A stretch of 64,000 nt of DNA from Nothophaeocryptopus gaeumannii. Lineage: Eukaryota > Ascomycota > Dothideomycetes > Mycosphaerellales > Mycosphaerellaceae. Both the position numbers and the translations under genes were made by a program. Below the pieces are notes generated by a model that was given only the letters and a program-made list of their open reading frames with translations, did not search any database and was not told the DNA's origin. Of this stretch, positions 11,181 to 22,058 are shown piece by piece; the first letter of the stretch is position 1, and the number at the start of each line of letters is the position of its first letter. Location: contig JASISA010000042.1 in the NCBI GenBank assembly GCA_031771865.1, positions 985,501-1,049,500 of the forward strand, read 5' to 3'.

Positions 11181-11981
11181 ATGGAGCCACACAGCAGCAT
11201 ACCAAAACCGGCCTCCTTCCTCGGCATACCAACAGAGCTCCGCCTCCGCATCTACTCATTTTGCTTCTCAAGCAAAGACCACACCAGCATCACATGCTGC
11301 ACGCTCCACCTATCCCACTCCTCAACCGACAAACACATATCCTACAAAAGTGCCTGCTCCCTCCGACCTTTCGCCTCCAACGCCCTCGAGCTCTGCTCCA
11401 TCAACCGGCAGATCTATCATGAAGCGACGCCGGAGTTCTACAGGGCGGTTGGGGTGGATGGGTTCAAGGGACATATGGCAACCTCACTGAAGGAGATCCG
11501 ATCCCTCACCACAGCGCTACAAAAGTACCTCCCAACATCCATCTGCCAAACCTCCGACGCCGACCTCGTGGAGTGGTCTTTCCTCCCTTGGAACTCGAGA
11601 CGCGATATCTGCCGCGAGAGGAGGGCGTGTGTGCATGCACCTGCGCTCCCCGGAACCTCGTTGTCAATGACGCTAGCGCTGGACGACCCCACAGAACTGC
11701 CCGAGCTCCTCGAAGTTCTGGAAGCAAACTATATGATTGACAACGTCATGGCGGAGATCATCGAATCGGGAGCTGTCCCGGATGGAGATCATGCGATGTG
11801 GTTGTTGCCCAGGGCCACCGGGGCTTCAACGCCTGAGGCGTATCTGTACATCTCACCTTCGAGACCGCGGATCATTCTTAGGGGATTTCTGATGGAGGTT
11901 GATTGGGACCGCATGCAGTCTGGACACATTATCTGGCTGGGGAGCCTTTCGAAAGGCGCAGAAAATGTTGTGAAGGCGTGA
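11181..11981 (+). CDS. F-box-like / 2EXR-type protein
   Basis: Single exon, 266 aa. Near the N-terminus FLGIPTELRLRIYSFCF matches the fungal F-box-like pattern (LPxELRxxIY). It is followed by CSINRQIYHEA, the second conserved element of this class. The rest has no recognisable domain. Such proteins are numerous in filamentous fungi; some act as SCF ligase adaptors, most are uncharacterised. The start at 11181 is 244 bp after the HAD stop and just precedes the conserved motif. Confidence 0.7.
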   Translation: MEPHSSIPKPASFLGIPTELRLRIYSFCFSSKDHTSITCCTLHLSHSSTDKHISYKSACSLRPFASNALELCSINRQIYHEATPEFYRAVGVDGFKGHMATSLKEIRSLTTALQKYLPTSICQTSDADLVEWSFLPWNSRRDICRERRACVHAPALPGTSLSMTLALDDPTELPELLEVLEANYMIDNVMAEIIESGAVPDGDHAMWLLPRATGASTPEAYLYISPSRPRIILRGFLMEVDWDRMQSGHIIWLGSLSKGAENVVKA

Positions 11982-12184
11982 TAGTGGCATATTCTCATGG
12001 ATTGCATTGCTTTGTCACCTGTAGCCAGACTCCGCTCGCCATGCTATACACAGCGCCGGAAAGGCGGCGCGGCATTGCTCTCGACTGCGTATCATGCAGC
12101 AGTCAAAGCAGGATATAGTACACTCGTCTTCACCACTTCACCTCCTTCACTTGTCGCTGTCTACGCAAGCTCAGATGTTCCCGC

Positions 12185-13030
12185 TTAGTCCTTCTTCAAA
12201 GGCTGGTACTTCTCCTCGATCCCATCCTTCGTAATGATCATCATCTGCAACCCATCACCAACCTCAATATGTCTCTCCACGGCACTCGTAAAAGCATCAT
12301 TCACCAACTCCTCCACATGCGCCCTCGGCAACGGCTTAGGAACCAGCGCCTCCTTCGTCAACCCCTGCGCCTGGCTCGGATCATACTGATTCTTCAGATT
12401 CACCTGGTTGTCCAGGAACGGCATGATGAGTGATGACGCGGCTCCAGCAGCGCGACACTGCTCCCTCTCATAACTCCCCACCGGATCGTAAGAGTACAGC
12501 GCTCCCTTGCCCTCCTCATCAATCCCTCCCAGGATGGCAGTGACGTAGAATGGGAAGAATCGCTTCCCGTACAGGATGTGTGAGAGGCGTTGTGCGCAGG
12601 CGTGGACGGAGATGTCCTTTCCGTGCTGGTACTTGTACATCTTCACCACCGTATCGAGACGCTCTTTCAGGGCGTTTCCATCTGCGGCAAATCCGACGAC
12701 GGAGAGGACGATTTTAGAGCCGATGTTTTCGGGACCGTCGCCACCGATTTTGAAGAGTTTGGGGGCGTAGCGGGTGTTGATGTTGTAGCCGGAGGTTGAG
12801 CGGGTGTCGCCTGCGAGGATGGTAAAGTCGGAGCCACTGATGCCGAGTGTTGAGCCACCGTTGTCGGTGTATCTAGAAAGTAGTCAGCGTGGAGCAGGAT
12901 GTATGAGTGGTCCGAATATGACATACGGGTAGAATGCGTGTTGGCGTGGTTCTGAGTGAGCTGTGGAACCTTGTGCGAACGAGTAGCCAGGCGCCTCTGA
13001 GAGGATCGGAGCGTTGTACATGGCGGCCAT
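12185..13030 (-). CDS. PRE7: 20S proteasome subunit beta-6 (Pre7)
   Basis: Two exons on the minus strand: 13030-12927 and 12872-12185, 263 aa. The 54-nt intron (GTATGT...TTTCTAG) joins FYP to YTDNGGSTLGISG. The protein has the beta-type proteasome fold signatures NGGSTLGISG, FTILAGDTRS and KIVLSVVGFAADG. It lacks the active GTT start with catalytic Thr1, as expected for non-catalytic beta6. The product is a structural subunit of the inner beta ring of the 20S proteasome in cytosol and nucleus. It faces PNO1 across a 428-bp divergent promoter. Confidence 0.95.
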
Positions 13031-13458
13031 CGTGGGCCTGGAGAGGGTAGTGTCGCTGGGATCGGTGCTCAGTCGGTCGGCGGGGGTATCGGCGGAGGAA
13101 GGTGAGCTGGCGATGTGCTGTGGTGGAAGCTGTTGATTGTGTTGATGATGTTTCGATGTTCGCAGCTGCCAAACGTGAGGCTCCCAAGACGTGACGCGCC
13201 CATGAGAGGAAGCTCAATCACGGGCCGACTTGCCGCCGATCTTGTGAGCCTTGGCGTCCAAAAGTTCGAGACGACTTCGAAATTTCCCCGGGACTTGACG
13301 ACGGTCACCTCCGCCACGCCACATACTCAGGCGTTTGCAAAGGACAGAAGAAAATACATAAGAGCCTGACGAGAAAGATTGTCGAACGAACGGAAGCCTA
13401 GCGACCCTGCCAGTGGCCACACAAGCACATCACCACCGAGTACTACTCCACCGCCAAC
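13031..13458. promoter_or_regulatory. Divergent promoter region, PRE7 / PNO1
   Basis: A 428-bp gap between divergent start codons. I looked for a yeast-type proteasome element (GGTGGCAAA) and saw no exact copy. The promoter role is inferred from position. Confidence 0.5.
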
Positions 13459-14229
13459 ATGCCAGCACCGACAGCTCTGCAAAGAGCGCCCGAGCCCCTC
13501 GCAGTCGAAGAGACACTCCACGATGCACCTCAAACCACAACCGAAGACGACGAGATCCTGCTAGCTGCTCAACTCGGCCAAGGACCAGAAGACGAACAGA
13601 CCACAGAGGCAGAAGCAGGCGACATGGAAGTCGACCAACCCAGCACCCTCTTCTCCCCCGAAACCGCCTCCAAAACCGCCCACCGCGCCGAAGAACGCAA
13701 AGTCCGCGTCCCACCTCACCGCATGTCCCCCCTCAAGAACTCCTGGCCCAAAATCTACCCGCCCCTCGTTGAACACCTCAAACTTCAAGTCCGAATGAAC
13801 ATCGCCAAAAAGGCCGTCGAACTCCGCACTTCATCCCACACAACCGACACAGGAGCCATTCAGAAAGGAGCAGATTTCATACAAGCTTTCTGTCTGGGCT
13901 TCGATCTCGATGATGCGATCGCGCTGTTGAGGTTAGATGATTTGTACATTCAGAGTTTTGAGATCAAGGATGTGAAGAGTTTGGAGGGGGAGCATTTGAG
14001 TCGTGCGATTGGGCGAATTGCCGGGAAGGATGGGAAGACGAAGTTTGCGATTGAGAATGCGAGTCGGACGAGGATCGTGTTGGCGGACCAGAAGGTGCAT
14101 ATTTTGGGTGGGTTTAAGAATCTCCATGTTGCGAGGGAGGCGGTGGTTTCCCTGATCCTGGGAAGCCCGCCAGGGAAGGTGTATGGGAACTTGAGGAATG
14201 TGAGTGCGAGGATGAAGGAGAGGTTCTAG
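13459..14229 (+). CDS. PNO1: KH-domain pre-rRNA processing factor Pno1/Dim2
   Basis: Single exon, 256 aa. The N-terminal 70 residues are acidic and disordered. From about residue 85 the conserved Pno1 body follows: PPHRMSPLKNSWPKIYPPL, then GADFIQAFCLGFDLDDAIALL. The C-terminal KH region contains IGRIAGKDGKTKFAIEN and the family-typical ending GSPPGKVYGNLRNVSARMKE. Pno1 binds the 3' end of pre-18S rRNA in the 90S and pre-40S particles and controls cleavage by Nob1. Length matches family members. Confidence 0.97.
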   Translation: MPAPTALQRAPEPLAVEETLHDAPQTTTEDDEILLAAQLGQGPEDEQTTEAEAGDMEVDQPSTLFSPETASKTAHRAEERKVRVPPHRMSPLKNSWPKIYPPLVEHLKLQVRMNIAKKAVELRTSSHTTDTGAIQKGADFIQAFCLGFDLDDAIALLRLDDLYIQSFEIKDVKSLEGEHLSRAIGRIAGKDGKTKFAIENASRTRIVLADQKVHILGGFKNLHVAREAVVSLILGSPPGKVYGNLRNVSARMKERF

Positions 14230-14891
14230 ATGTAAGTTCTCAGCGCGACGAGGGCTTCGGACAGGTGTGACGGTTTAGCGATGGCGTCTGGCGTTTCAGA
14301 GGGATATGATTGATGTGATTATCGACGGGAAAGGGCATTGAATGAAGAGGCCGATCGCCTTCCGGCATGTGCATAGATGGATTGAAAAGAGTTGAAACGC
14401 ATTGATTACAAGTTGCAACATTTCAGATTTCTTCAAGTTTCAGCTCATAGAGGGTGGACAGGCCGCGGCATTTAGACTGGCACAGGCCACAGTCAGATGG
14501 GCTGCGTAGCTTCTGGGACTTGTTCTCCCTGTGTCCTGGACCTCTTTCACAGGTACAGCTTCTCAATCGCACGCCTAGGACGACTGGTTCAGGTCTGGAA
14601 GTTGCAAGTCGTACTCAGCCAAATCCCAGTCCATGTGATACGCTGCTGGAAAGAGCAGATGGTCTAGGTATCAGCCACACCATGCTTTGATCGATTGACT
14701 TATTGACTCATGCTACGAACAAGGGGTTGCGCTCACGGAAAGAGCTCTGGCAGGCGTGCTGTTAGGTCTTAGCACTTTCGGGGGCCTCTCGACGTCAGCG
14801 AGGGCACGAATCGAATAGAGATCTGGCGCTCCTCAGAACTGGTGGCCATATGCTCCCTGTGCCCGCGCTGTATACAAATTCTGAAATTGTG
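14230..14891. other. Intergenic region, convergent
   Basis: Between the PNO1 stop and the stop of the minus-strand gene at 14892. Only short frames are open and no RNA gene or repeat was seen. Confidence 0.5.
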
Positions 14892-16001
14892 TCACAGCTC
14901 TTGTAGCTTCTGCATCTCTCCAGCTTCCCGTTGCCGACCCTGCTCACGGAGCACATGTACAGTACGTCCCGCTGCTTTGGCTATGGCGCCACTGGCGGGA
15001 CCGCTGCGAACCGATTCAGGTCCATCACGTGTAATCTTTCTGAGCACGCGGATTGCTGGGTCTGGGTCCGGATCTTTAGGACGGTAGAGCTTAAGCCGGG
15101 TATCTTCAGATGCCGCCGTATTCAGCGTGTAATTGGGTCTCTCGTTGCCCGTGATGTATGACTCGACTAGCCACGTAAAGCGGATATATTTCTCCAAAGA
15201 GGTACCCTGCCATATTGACGAAGTGATCTGTGAGTAGAGAGCATAGAGCGCTGGCCTCAGTGACATGCTTTGCTGCACTACGTTTCCAGGGTTGGCGCGT
15301 TTGATCTCGATGACTTTGGATACCATGTCTATCGCAGTATCAGTTTTATTGCTGCCGCTCATGCCGAGTACGAAATGCTCGCTAGCAATCATGCTGCGCA
15401 ATAGGCTTGACCTCCACTTAAACTTGAGATCATTCTCGGAGATTTTGTCAAAGTGGCCGGCGTCAGATGCGAACCAACTCCAAAGGAAGCGTTGCCTTTC
15501 CTCCAAGCGTATAAATGAGCTCAACAGAAAGAGTATCGTGGGGTTAGAGAAGACGTCAATCGCCCTTTCATCTTGCAGAGGAGCATCCTCTGACCACAGC
15601 TAGTGCAGCATCTTATAGCACGGTTGTCGAGCTTTGACATCGTTCACCGCGTCAGCCCACGAGAGAGTGTCCGAGTATTGGTCGTATCGTATAAGAATCT
15701 CCTTGGATATAGTGATATTGACAGTGCCCCTCTCCATGCTAGACTGAAGACACTCCATAAGATCCGTCTTCGGGTCTTGCAGAGCTGACATGACCAACGG
15801 ATCACACGGTGGTCGTCTTATCGTAGCTTCAGAGAACCTGTCACTCATTCGGATGGCTTTCAGTCGTTTTGCGGCGGACACTCTCTCATCGTGTGGTCTA
15901 TCGATCTTGCATCGAATATAAGATATCCGTGTAAAGCTAACATAACAGGCCGAACAAAGCGCAGCCCTAGGTCTCCGGGCATAGCTAAAGATGCTCCTCA
16001 T
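14892..16001 (-). CDS. Conserved fungal protein of unknown function (paralogue of 6787-7974)
   Basis: Two exons on the minus strand, 16001-15648 and 15599-14892, about 353 aa. The frame is interrupted by an in-frame TAG at 15600-15602. A 48-nt intron (GTGAAC...GCACTAG, 15647-15600, phase 0) removes it and joins TLSWADA to LWSEDAPLQD. The body is helical, with KWRSSLLRSM and RLKLYRPKDPDPDPAI resembling the gene at 6787-7974. The frame stays open upstream to 16070 without another ATG, so the N-terminus is uncertain and a further exon is possible. The branch site of the intron is weak; the alternative is a pseudogene with one stop. Function unknown. Confidence 0.55.
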
Positions 16002-16070
16002 CACGCCCCTGGCATTGTCAGTGGGGCCGGGGCACCAGGCTCCACTTGAGAAGGCAGTCACATGCCTCAA

Positions 16071-16688
16071 AACGGGGAGCCGAGGGAGTTGTGACGATAG
16101 TGCTTCGGAGGAGGCGCGTTCTCGTCAGATGTTGGTGTTCCGACTGCTGCCTCAGGCATCTTAAACAATTTTACTTCCCTGGACAGGAATTGAACGTCTT
16201 GCAGTCATCGTACTTCTCCAGCTACAGACATGCCAAAGACCGACATGAAAGGTTCCGCTACACGCATCCAGGCATGAGCCTTTCAAATCGAACGTCACCT
16301 CGTCTCTCGGCAAAGGAGGCTTGGTATTTGCTTGGCCGACGTCTTCCCCAGGCTTCCCAGACTCCACACACCCTCTCCAGCGGAGAAACAGCTCGTCGTG
16401 CACATCGCTGCCGTCTCCCGCCTTATCACTAGAGCCCCTCCTCGGACGAATCATATACCGATTGAGAGCCAGATGCCCATCCGCTGCAGGTAGATGACCA
16501 TGTGGTGATGTCGATCGCAACGTGAACAGCTGCTGGACAGCGCCTCGCTTCGACCGGTGCCAAGCTAACAGGAAGGTCGCATGTGCGGTTGTTGAGAGAA
16601 ATGTTTCAGTAAGTGCTATCACCTTTCTTGATTCTCATACATTGTACTGGCCTGTCTTCTTTCCGTACTGCTTTTAGGCGCTTTCGCC
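16071..16688. promoter_or_regulatory. Divergent upstream region of the unknown gene and the MFS permease
   Basis: A 618-bp gap between divergent genes, expected to hold both promoters. A missing first exon of the minus-strand gene could also lie here. No specific element recognised. Confidence 0.4.
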
Positions 16689-18492
16689 ATGGAGAAAGAT
16701 CAGATTGCGGAGAAGGATTACAGTCCATCCGACGAAGAGCGCAGAGTCGAGCATACAGACAAAGCTCGCAATGCGCTAGATGACGAGATCCCAGATCCAG
16801 ATGCTGGAAAGAGCGATGAAGAAAAGGCCGCAATCGTGAGTCCACACAAAAACAAGTTCACTCGCCATGACGCTAACATGCTTGGTATAGGACAAGAAAC
16901 TGCTTCGAACGCTTGACCTCAAGCTGATACCTTGGCTCACCCTTCTATATCTCGTCAGCTTTCTTGGTGCGACAAGTCATACGGATCATAGCAAATATGT
17001 CTCTCAAACTGACAGCATACGACAGACCGCACCAACATCGGCAATGCCAAAATCGATGGCCTCCTCGAAGACCTCCACATGACCAGCGGCCAATATCAAG
17101 CAGCCCTCTCACTTTTCTTCGTCTCCTATGCTGGCTTCGAACCTCTGACCAACATTTTGCTGAAGCGTCTCCGGCCTTCTGTGTTCCTGCCCATCATTAT
17201 GACTCTCTGGGGAATCTGCATGGTCTGCATGGGTCTGGTCCATAACTTTTCCGGACTGGCAGCTGCTCGTTTCTTTCTCGGAATGGCCGAGGCAGGTCTG
17301 TTTCCTGGAGTCAATTACTATCTCAGCTGTTGGTATAAGAGAAGTGAGTTTGGTATTCGTGCAGCTATTTTCTTCTCTGCTGCTGCGCTGGCTGGGTCGT
17401 TTGGTGGGTTGCTTGCAGCTGCTATTGCGCAGATGGATGGTATGTCGCCCTCAACCTTCAAAGTCTACTGGTCGCTTGCTCATAATCTTTCTAGGCGTCG
17501 GTGGCAAACACGGCTGGGCATGGTAGGTTTCCCTTCTTTATATTCACCATCAAGCTGACACTCCTTCAACAGGATCTTCATCCTCGAAGGCCTCGCCACA
17601 GTCCTAATCGGCATTATTTCCTACTGGATGGTCCACGACTTCCCCGACGAGGCCAAATTCCTTTCGGATGCCGACCGTGGTCGTGTGCATCGTCGTCTAC
17701 GCGCCGACGCCCAAGCCTCCGCCTCCAAAGAGACCTTCAAAATGACCTACTTCTGGGAATCGGTCAAGGACTGGAAAACTTGGGCGTTTGCCATAATCTA
17801 CATGGGGTGCGACTCGCCCCTCTACTCATTCAGTCTTTTTATTCCGACCATTATTCGGCAGTTGGGATTGAGCCATAGTTCTACGGATGCGAACTTGTTG
17901 AGCGTGCCGCCCTATGCTGCTGCGGCGATTGTCACGATTCTGGTCGGGTGGTATGCGGATCGGACGAAACTGCGCGGATGGTGTAACATCTTCACCTCCT
18001 TCCTCGCTCTTGCGGGATTCGCTATGCTCATCGGAAGTTCCAACTCCTCGGTCCAATACGCCGGCATTTTCCTCGGGGCTATGGGCATCTACCCTTGCGT
18101 ACCCAACACGATAGCCTGGGCCTCCAACAACGTGGAAGGGGTGTACAAACGCGGCGTCACACTAGGATTCGTAATTGGATGGGGAAATTTGAACGGTGTG
18201 GTGGCGAGTAACATCTACCCTACAGGCGATGCGCCGAGGTATTTGGTGGGACATGGAGTCACACTCGGGTATCTAGGCGTGTTTTTGTTGGGTGGGAGTA
18301 TTGTAACTCACTTCATATTGGAAGCCGAGAACAAGAAGCGCAGGGCGGGCAAGAGGGATCATCTAACCGAAGGAAAGAGCGAGGAAGAGATCCGGATCTT
18401 GGGTGATAGAGTGTATGTTTCCATGAGATGTCATGGGTTTTACATGGAATACGCTGACTCTTTGCAGGCCCGACTTTATCTATACGACTTGA
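16689..18492 (+). CDS. MFS permease of the Dal5-type anion:cation symporter family
   Basis: Six exons: 16689-16835, 16891-16966, 17026-17439, 17495-17522, 17573-18412 and 18468-18492, giving 509 aa. All junctions keep frame: SFLD|RTNIGNAK, AIAQMD|GVGGKHGWAW, then IFILEGLATVLIG. The fourth exon is only 28 nt. Family signatures are RTNIGNAKIDGL after TM1, RFFLGMAEAGLFPG in TM4/5 and the C-terminus GDRVPDFIYTT. About twelve membrane segments are visible. Relatives of yeast Dal5 and Tna1 import allantoate, nicotinate, pantothenate, small peptides or other organic anions; the substrate here cannot be told from sequence. Confidence 0.9.
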
Positions 18493-18667
18493 TATGCCTG
18501 CGATATGAGATCAATTAGACTTTCACAACACTAGTTCAGTCGATCCTCTTCTCGCTCCGGACATCGTCCTGACCTTGCGTTCCTCGCGTTTTGGTGAAAT
18601 TGCACGACACTGAGATCCTCCCAAATTGTCGATAAAAGACGCTTGAATGTAACAACACCCTCATCTC

Positions 18668-19279
18668 TCACCCAGCAGCAGCAGCCCCCTCAAACGGATC
18701 TCCCCTAACAGTATTGCTCTCAAAACAAACCCACTTCCCCGCCCTCTTCTTCCACTTATGCCTCGTTATCATCGGCCTCCTAACATCCTCCGGCCACCCC
18801 ACGACCTCATAAAGAATAAACACACTCGCACTCCCATGCATCTCATTCACATCCGCACTAATACTCTTGATATCATTCGTCCACTCCGGATGTTCCTGGT
18901 ACCAGCTCTGTTGCGCCAAGACGTATTCTTGGAAACTCGCCGAAGCTTCGATTTGGTCGGATTTGGATCGGAAGTCGGGGGATACGTGGTCGACGGCGAG
19001 GGATTGTAATGTAGAGTAGTCGCGGGCGTTGATGGCGACGAAGAATTGGGAGACGAGGGATTCGAGTTCGCGTTGGGAGAAGGATTTGCGAGGCTGCTGT
19101 GGTTCTTGGTCTGGGTGTGTTTGGGATGTGCTTGCGGTTGAGGAAGAGGATTGTCTGGAGGTCTTGCTTGTTGGTGGAGATGGGAGGCCTAGCAGTCGAG
19201 ATGCCGTATCTTGATTTTGAGTGTCATTTGGATTGACTTTTCGCTTTACATTCCTTGTGTGATCATCCACGCTGCACAT
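18668..19279 (-). CDS. NTF2/SnoaL-like fold protein
   Basis: Single exon, 203 aa from the ATG at 19279. The first 70 residues are Ser/Thr/Pro/Gln rich and disordered. From about residue 70 the pattern LESLVSQFFVAINARDYSTLQ, a DHVSPDF segment and FILYEVVGWPEDVRRP...KWKKRAGKWVCFES fits a small cone-shaped alpha+beta barrel of the NTF2/SnoaL class. No catalytic residues can be assigned. The C-terminus is a short Ala/Gly tail. It ends 175 bp from the convergent MFS gene. Function unknown. Confidence 0.65.
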   Translation of the reverse strand: MCSVDDHTRNVKRKVNPNDTQNQDTASRLLGLPSPPTSKTSRQSSSSTASTSQTHPDQEPQQPRKSFSQRELESLVSQFFVAINARDYSTLQSLAVDHVSPDFRSKSDQIEASASFQEYVLAQQSWYQEHPEWTNDIKSISADVNEMHGSASVFILYEVVGWPEDVRRPMITRHKWKKRAGKWVCFESNTVRGDPFEGAAAAG

Positions 19280-19850
19280 GACGACTGAGATTGGATTCCG
19301 TGATCTTGGGATGAGGTATGTTTCGGTTGCATGTCTAGACTAATATTGACTGGAGGCTTCTTTCGTGCGATTCTTTGGCGGTGGCGACAGCGGCGGTGTC
19401 AATGGTTGGGTTCAGAGGTACGGGTAGGTGTAGTGGGTAAGTACGCGGTTGTAAGCCATGGAGCGCCTGCATGCGATAGCTACCTCACGGAGGACCACTT
19501 CCGCGATCCTTCCAGCTGATGTAAAGCGGCTACTGGACTTTGAGGTGCTGACGTAGCAGCGCGTCCTTGCATTGAGACGAGCTTCTTCGGGGTGTGCATC
19601 CTCTGAGCGCCGTTTTGGCAGTTGCAATAGCGAGTCAGCTCAAGTTGTTCGACACTTGACATCTCGATAAGATCGCGTGTGTTGCGGTCAGTCTCAGGAA
19701 CAGCTAGCGTCGAGACGTGAAATGAAGTATACTGGTGATTTTGGCGATGCATCACATCGCATCGCGACCAGAACCCGACACACGATGTCGGCCTGCATGC
19801 TGTATATGTGCAATATCTGCTGGATGATAATTATAGCAGAGAGAAGCTCC
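19280..19850. other. Intergenic region between two minus-strand genes
   Basis: Between the upstream side of the NTF2-like gene and the IES2 stop. Short open frames only; nothing recognised. Confidence 0.5.
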
Positions 19851-21093
19851 TCATGATATCTCCTCCACAAGACGTCCAAGGCCGGGCTTTCCAAACACTC
19901 CACTCGACTTGCTGAAGAGCTCGCCAACAGGCGCCTCTTGCCACTCCTGGGTGACACGGATCCAGCTGGTCTGCTTCTCCGGCCGATTTGACTGGAACCA
20001 TCGGGTATAGGTAGGGTCAAGCTTATTGGGGTCGTCTTCTGAAGGAGACTCGTCAGCCGCTCGAGCTGCTTCCATCTCAGCCCGTGTACGTCGTTTCGGT
20101 GCAGGCTTCTTGAGGAGCTTATTGATGGTGTCCATCTGTACAGAAAGTTAGGAAATGTGCAAATTGCAAACTGGACGTCAGACTGACCTTTGCCTCTTCG
20201 TTGCGCTTCTCGCTAAGATTCTTCCTCCGACGCGCCATTTCAGCACGTCTGGTGGACTGCTCTTCAGCCGTGAGGTGCTTTTTCTTCTGCGCTTCGTTCG
20301 ATAGCGCCATCAGATCAACCCCGAACTCGTCTATCTGACCTCGTTGCCGCTTGGTGAGTTTTGTAAGGTCAGGCGTTGCGCTTCGCGAGTTCTCGTCATC
20401 CTCGTCGCTGCCTTCAGCATCCTCTTCATCCACTTCTTCTCCCTCGGCATCCTCCTCGGCATCCTCCTCCTCTTCCTCCTCTTCTTCCTCCTCATTGTCC
20501 GTCAACTCAGAAAGCTCATCGTCATCGTCATCCTCCATTTCCTTGTCTTCGACTGACTTGAGTGGCCCCTCCGGAGGCGCTGTGACTGTGACATTTGGCT
20601 TGCCCTTGGTCGTCGAAGGAGTCTGCTTGATCACAGGAGGCGGTGGGTGATGGTCTTGCATTTCCTCGTCTTCGTCTTCCGCTTCCGCGTCTTCCTCGCT
20701 GGCCTCTTCTAACTCTTGGTCGGCCTCTTCTTCCTCAGGCTCTCCCTCCGCATCCTCGTCCATTTCGTCCGAATCAGGGTCCACGACTGTCCGTGGGTTG
20801 CGGGTCGTTCTTGCCCCGCGACGGGGTGGAGCTGGGGTGGCATCGCTCTCACTAGGAGTGTCTGCGTATGGGTTTGAAGGTATGGAGGAGCCTGATGTGG
20901 CTTGGCGTAGCTTGCTGGGTGGCGCCTTGACTGTGAGACGGAGCGAGGTCTTGCCATTTGCAGGTCGTGCTATGGACGCTGAGGGTCGAGAGGCGTCGGG
21001 ACTGGTTCGTGAGTTAGCTCGTGTGTATGGCTGGGCTGATTCTCGCGGCGCGGTGGTGGAGGCTGTTCGCGCTGATCGGCGTGCCGGAGGCAT
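19851..21093 (-). CDS. IES2: INO80 complex subunit Ies2-like (PAPA-1-type C-terminus)
   Basis: Two exons, 21093-20188 and 20135-19851, 396 aa. The 52-nt intron (GTCAGT...TGTACAG) lies in phase 0 between RNEEAK and MDTINKLLKKP. The N-terminal 100 residues are basic and Ser/Pro rich. Residues about 105-235 form very acidic Glu/Asp runs (EEEEEEEEEE near 205). The PAPA-1-like region follows: LTKRQRGQIDEFG, AEMARRRKNLSEKRNEEAK and KLLKKPAPKRRTRAE. Ies2 helps couple ATP hydrolysis to nucleosome sliding in the INO80 remodeller in the nucleus. The identification rests on the conserved C-terminal third. Confidence 0.88.
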
Positions 21094-22058
21094 GATGGAG
21101 GTGAAGGGTAAATCGGGATTGATATCAGGAATGAAGGTCAGGTTGGCTGTATGGAGCAGGTATGGATTTGGGAGTTGCCGTGTGGCTGAAGCTCCGGAAT
21201 GCTCCTGCCTTCGCTGCCTCGCTCTTCAGCGCTTCACATGCAGGCTGTTCCGCTGATCTGCGAGCTTCAAAGCATGGCGTGAGCTGTAATCGCGCGATAA
21301 AGCAATCACGGTCCAACGTTCCTCGCCTTTGTTGCACGTGGCCCCCAAAGCTTACTGCTCCATGTGTACGAGGATGATCTGATCTGGTCGTGTCGCGCTT
21401 GCTACACGTTCTTCAATTCTCAAACAAAGAGGTGACGTACCCGCTGCTGGTTCGCGCTCCAATCGCTGCAGGAGGTTGATACGCTGGCAAGTTTGCTGCG
21501 CCGGACGGCGACGTGCTGATTGGCGCTCCCGACGCTGACTTGAGCCGCTTGTTGCTGTCCGGGGAATCCATCGCAGATGCACAAATGCTGGAAATGGCAG
21601 GAGATGATTACACAGTATCAGGCAGTGATGGAAGGCGCAATTCACATGCAGGAGTCGTTCTCGCGCAAGTGAATGGGTGGGTGGGTCTTTCTCCAGGCGC
21701 ATGTGCCGCCAAGACTACCGTACAGCACAGGACAGAGGTCGTTGTTCGCTTTACACTACAGTGATCCATGTCCATTCTACATACTGAGGGCTCTGTGGAA
21801 GTGTGAGTAGTCATATAGGGTCAGTGGTAAGTCAGTCAATGCAGGAGGTGACACTAATCTGAACATTCCTCCTTCTCGTTGCATCCCGCCGATGACACCT
21901 CCGGCCTTGAGTTCTGTCCACGGGTTAGTGCCAGCCGAGGCCCATCCAGTTCCACTGCCGATCCATCAAAGAGCTCCCTCCAACCACTTTCACACCAACC
22001 AGAAACATCTCGATATTTGCCATGTGAAAGTTGACGCGTGGGCACACGAACATTCACC
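21094..22058. promoter_or_regulatory. Divergent upstream region, IES2 / peroxin
   Basis: A 965-bp divergent gap. Several short frames are open but none carries a motif. Both promoters are inferred to lie here; no specific site was recognised. Confidence 0.45.
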
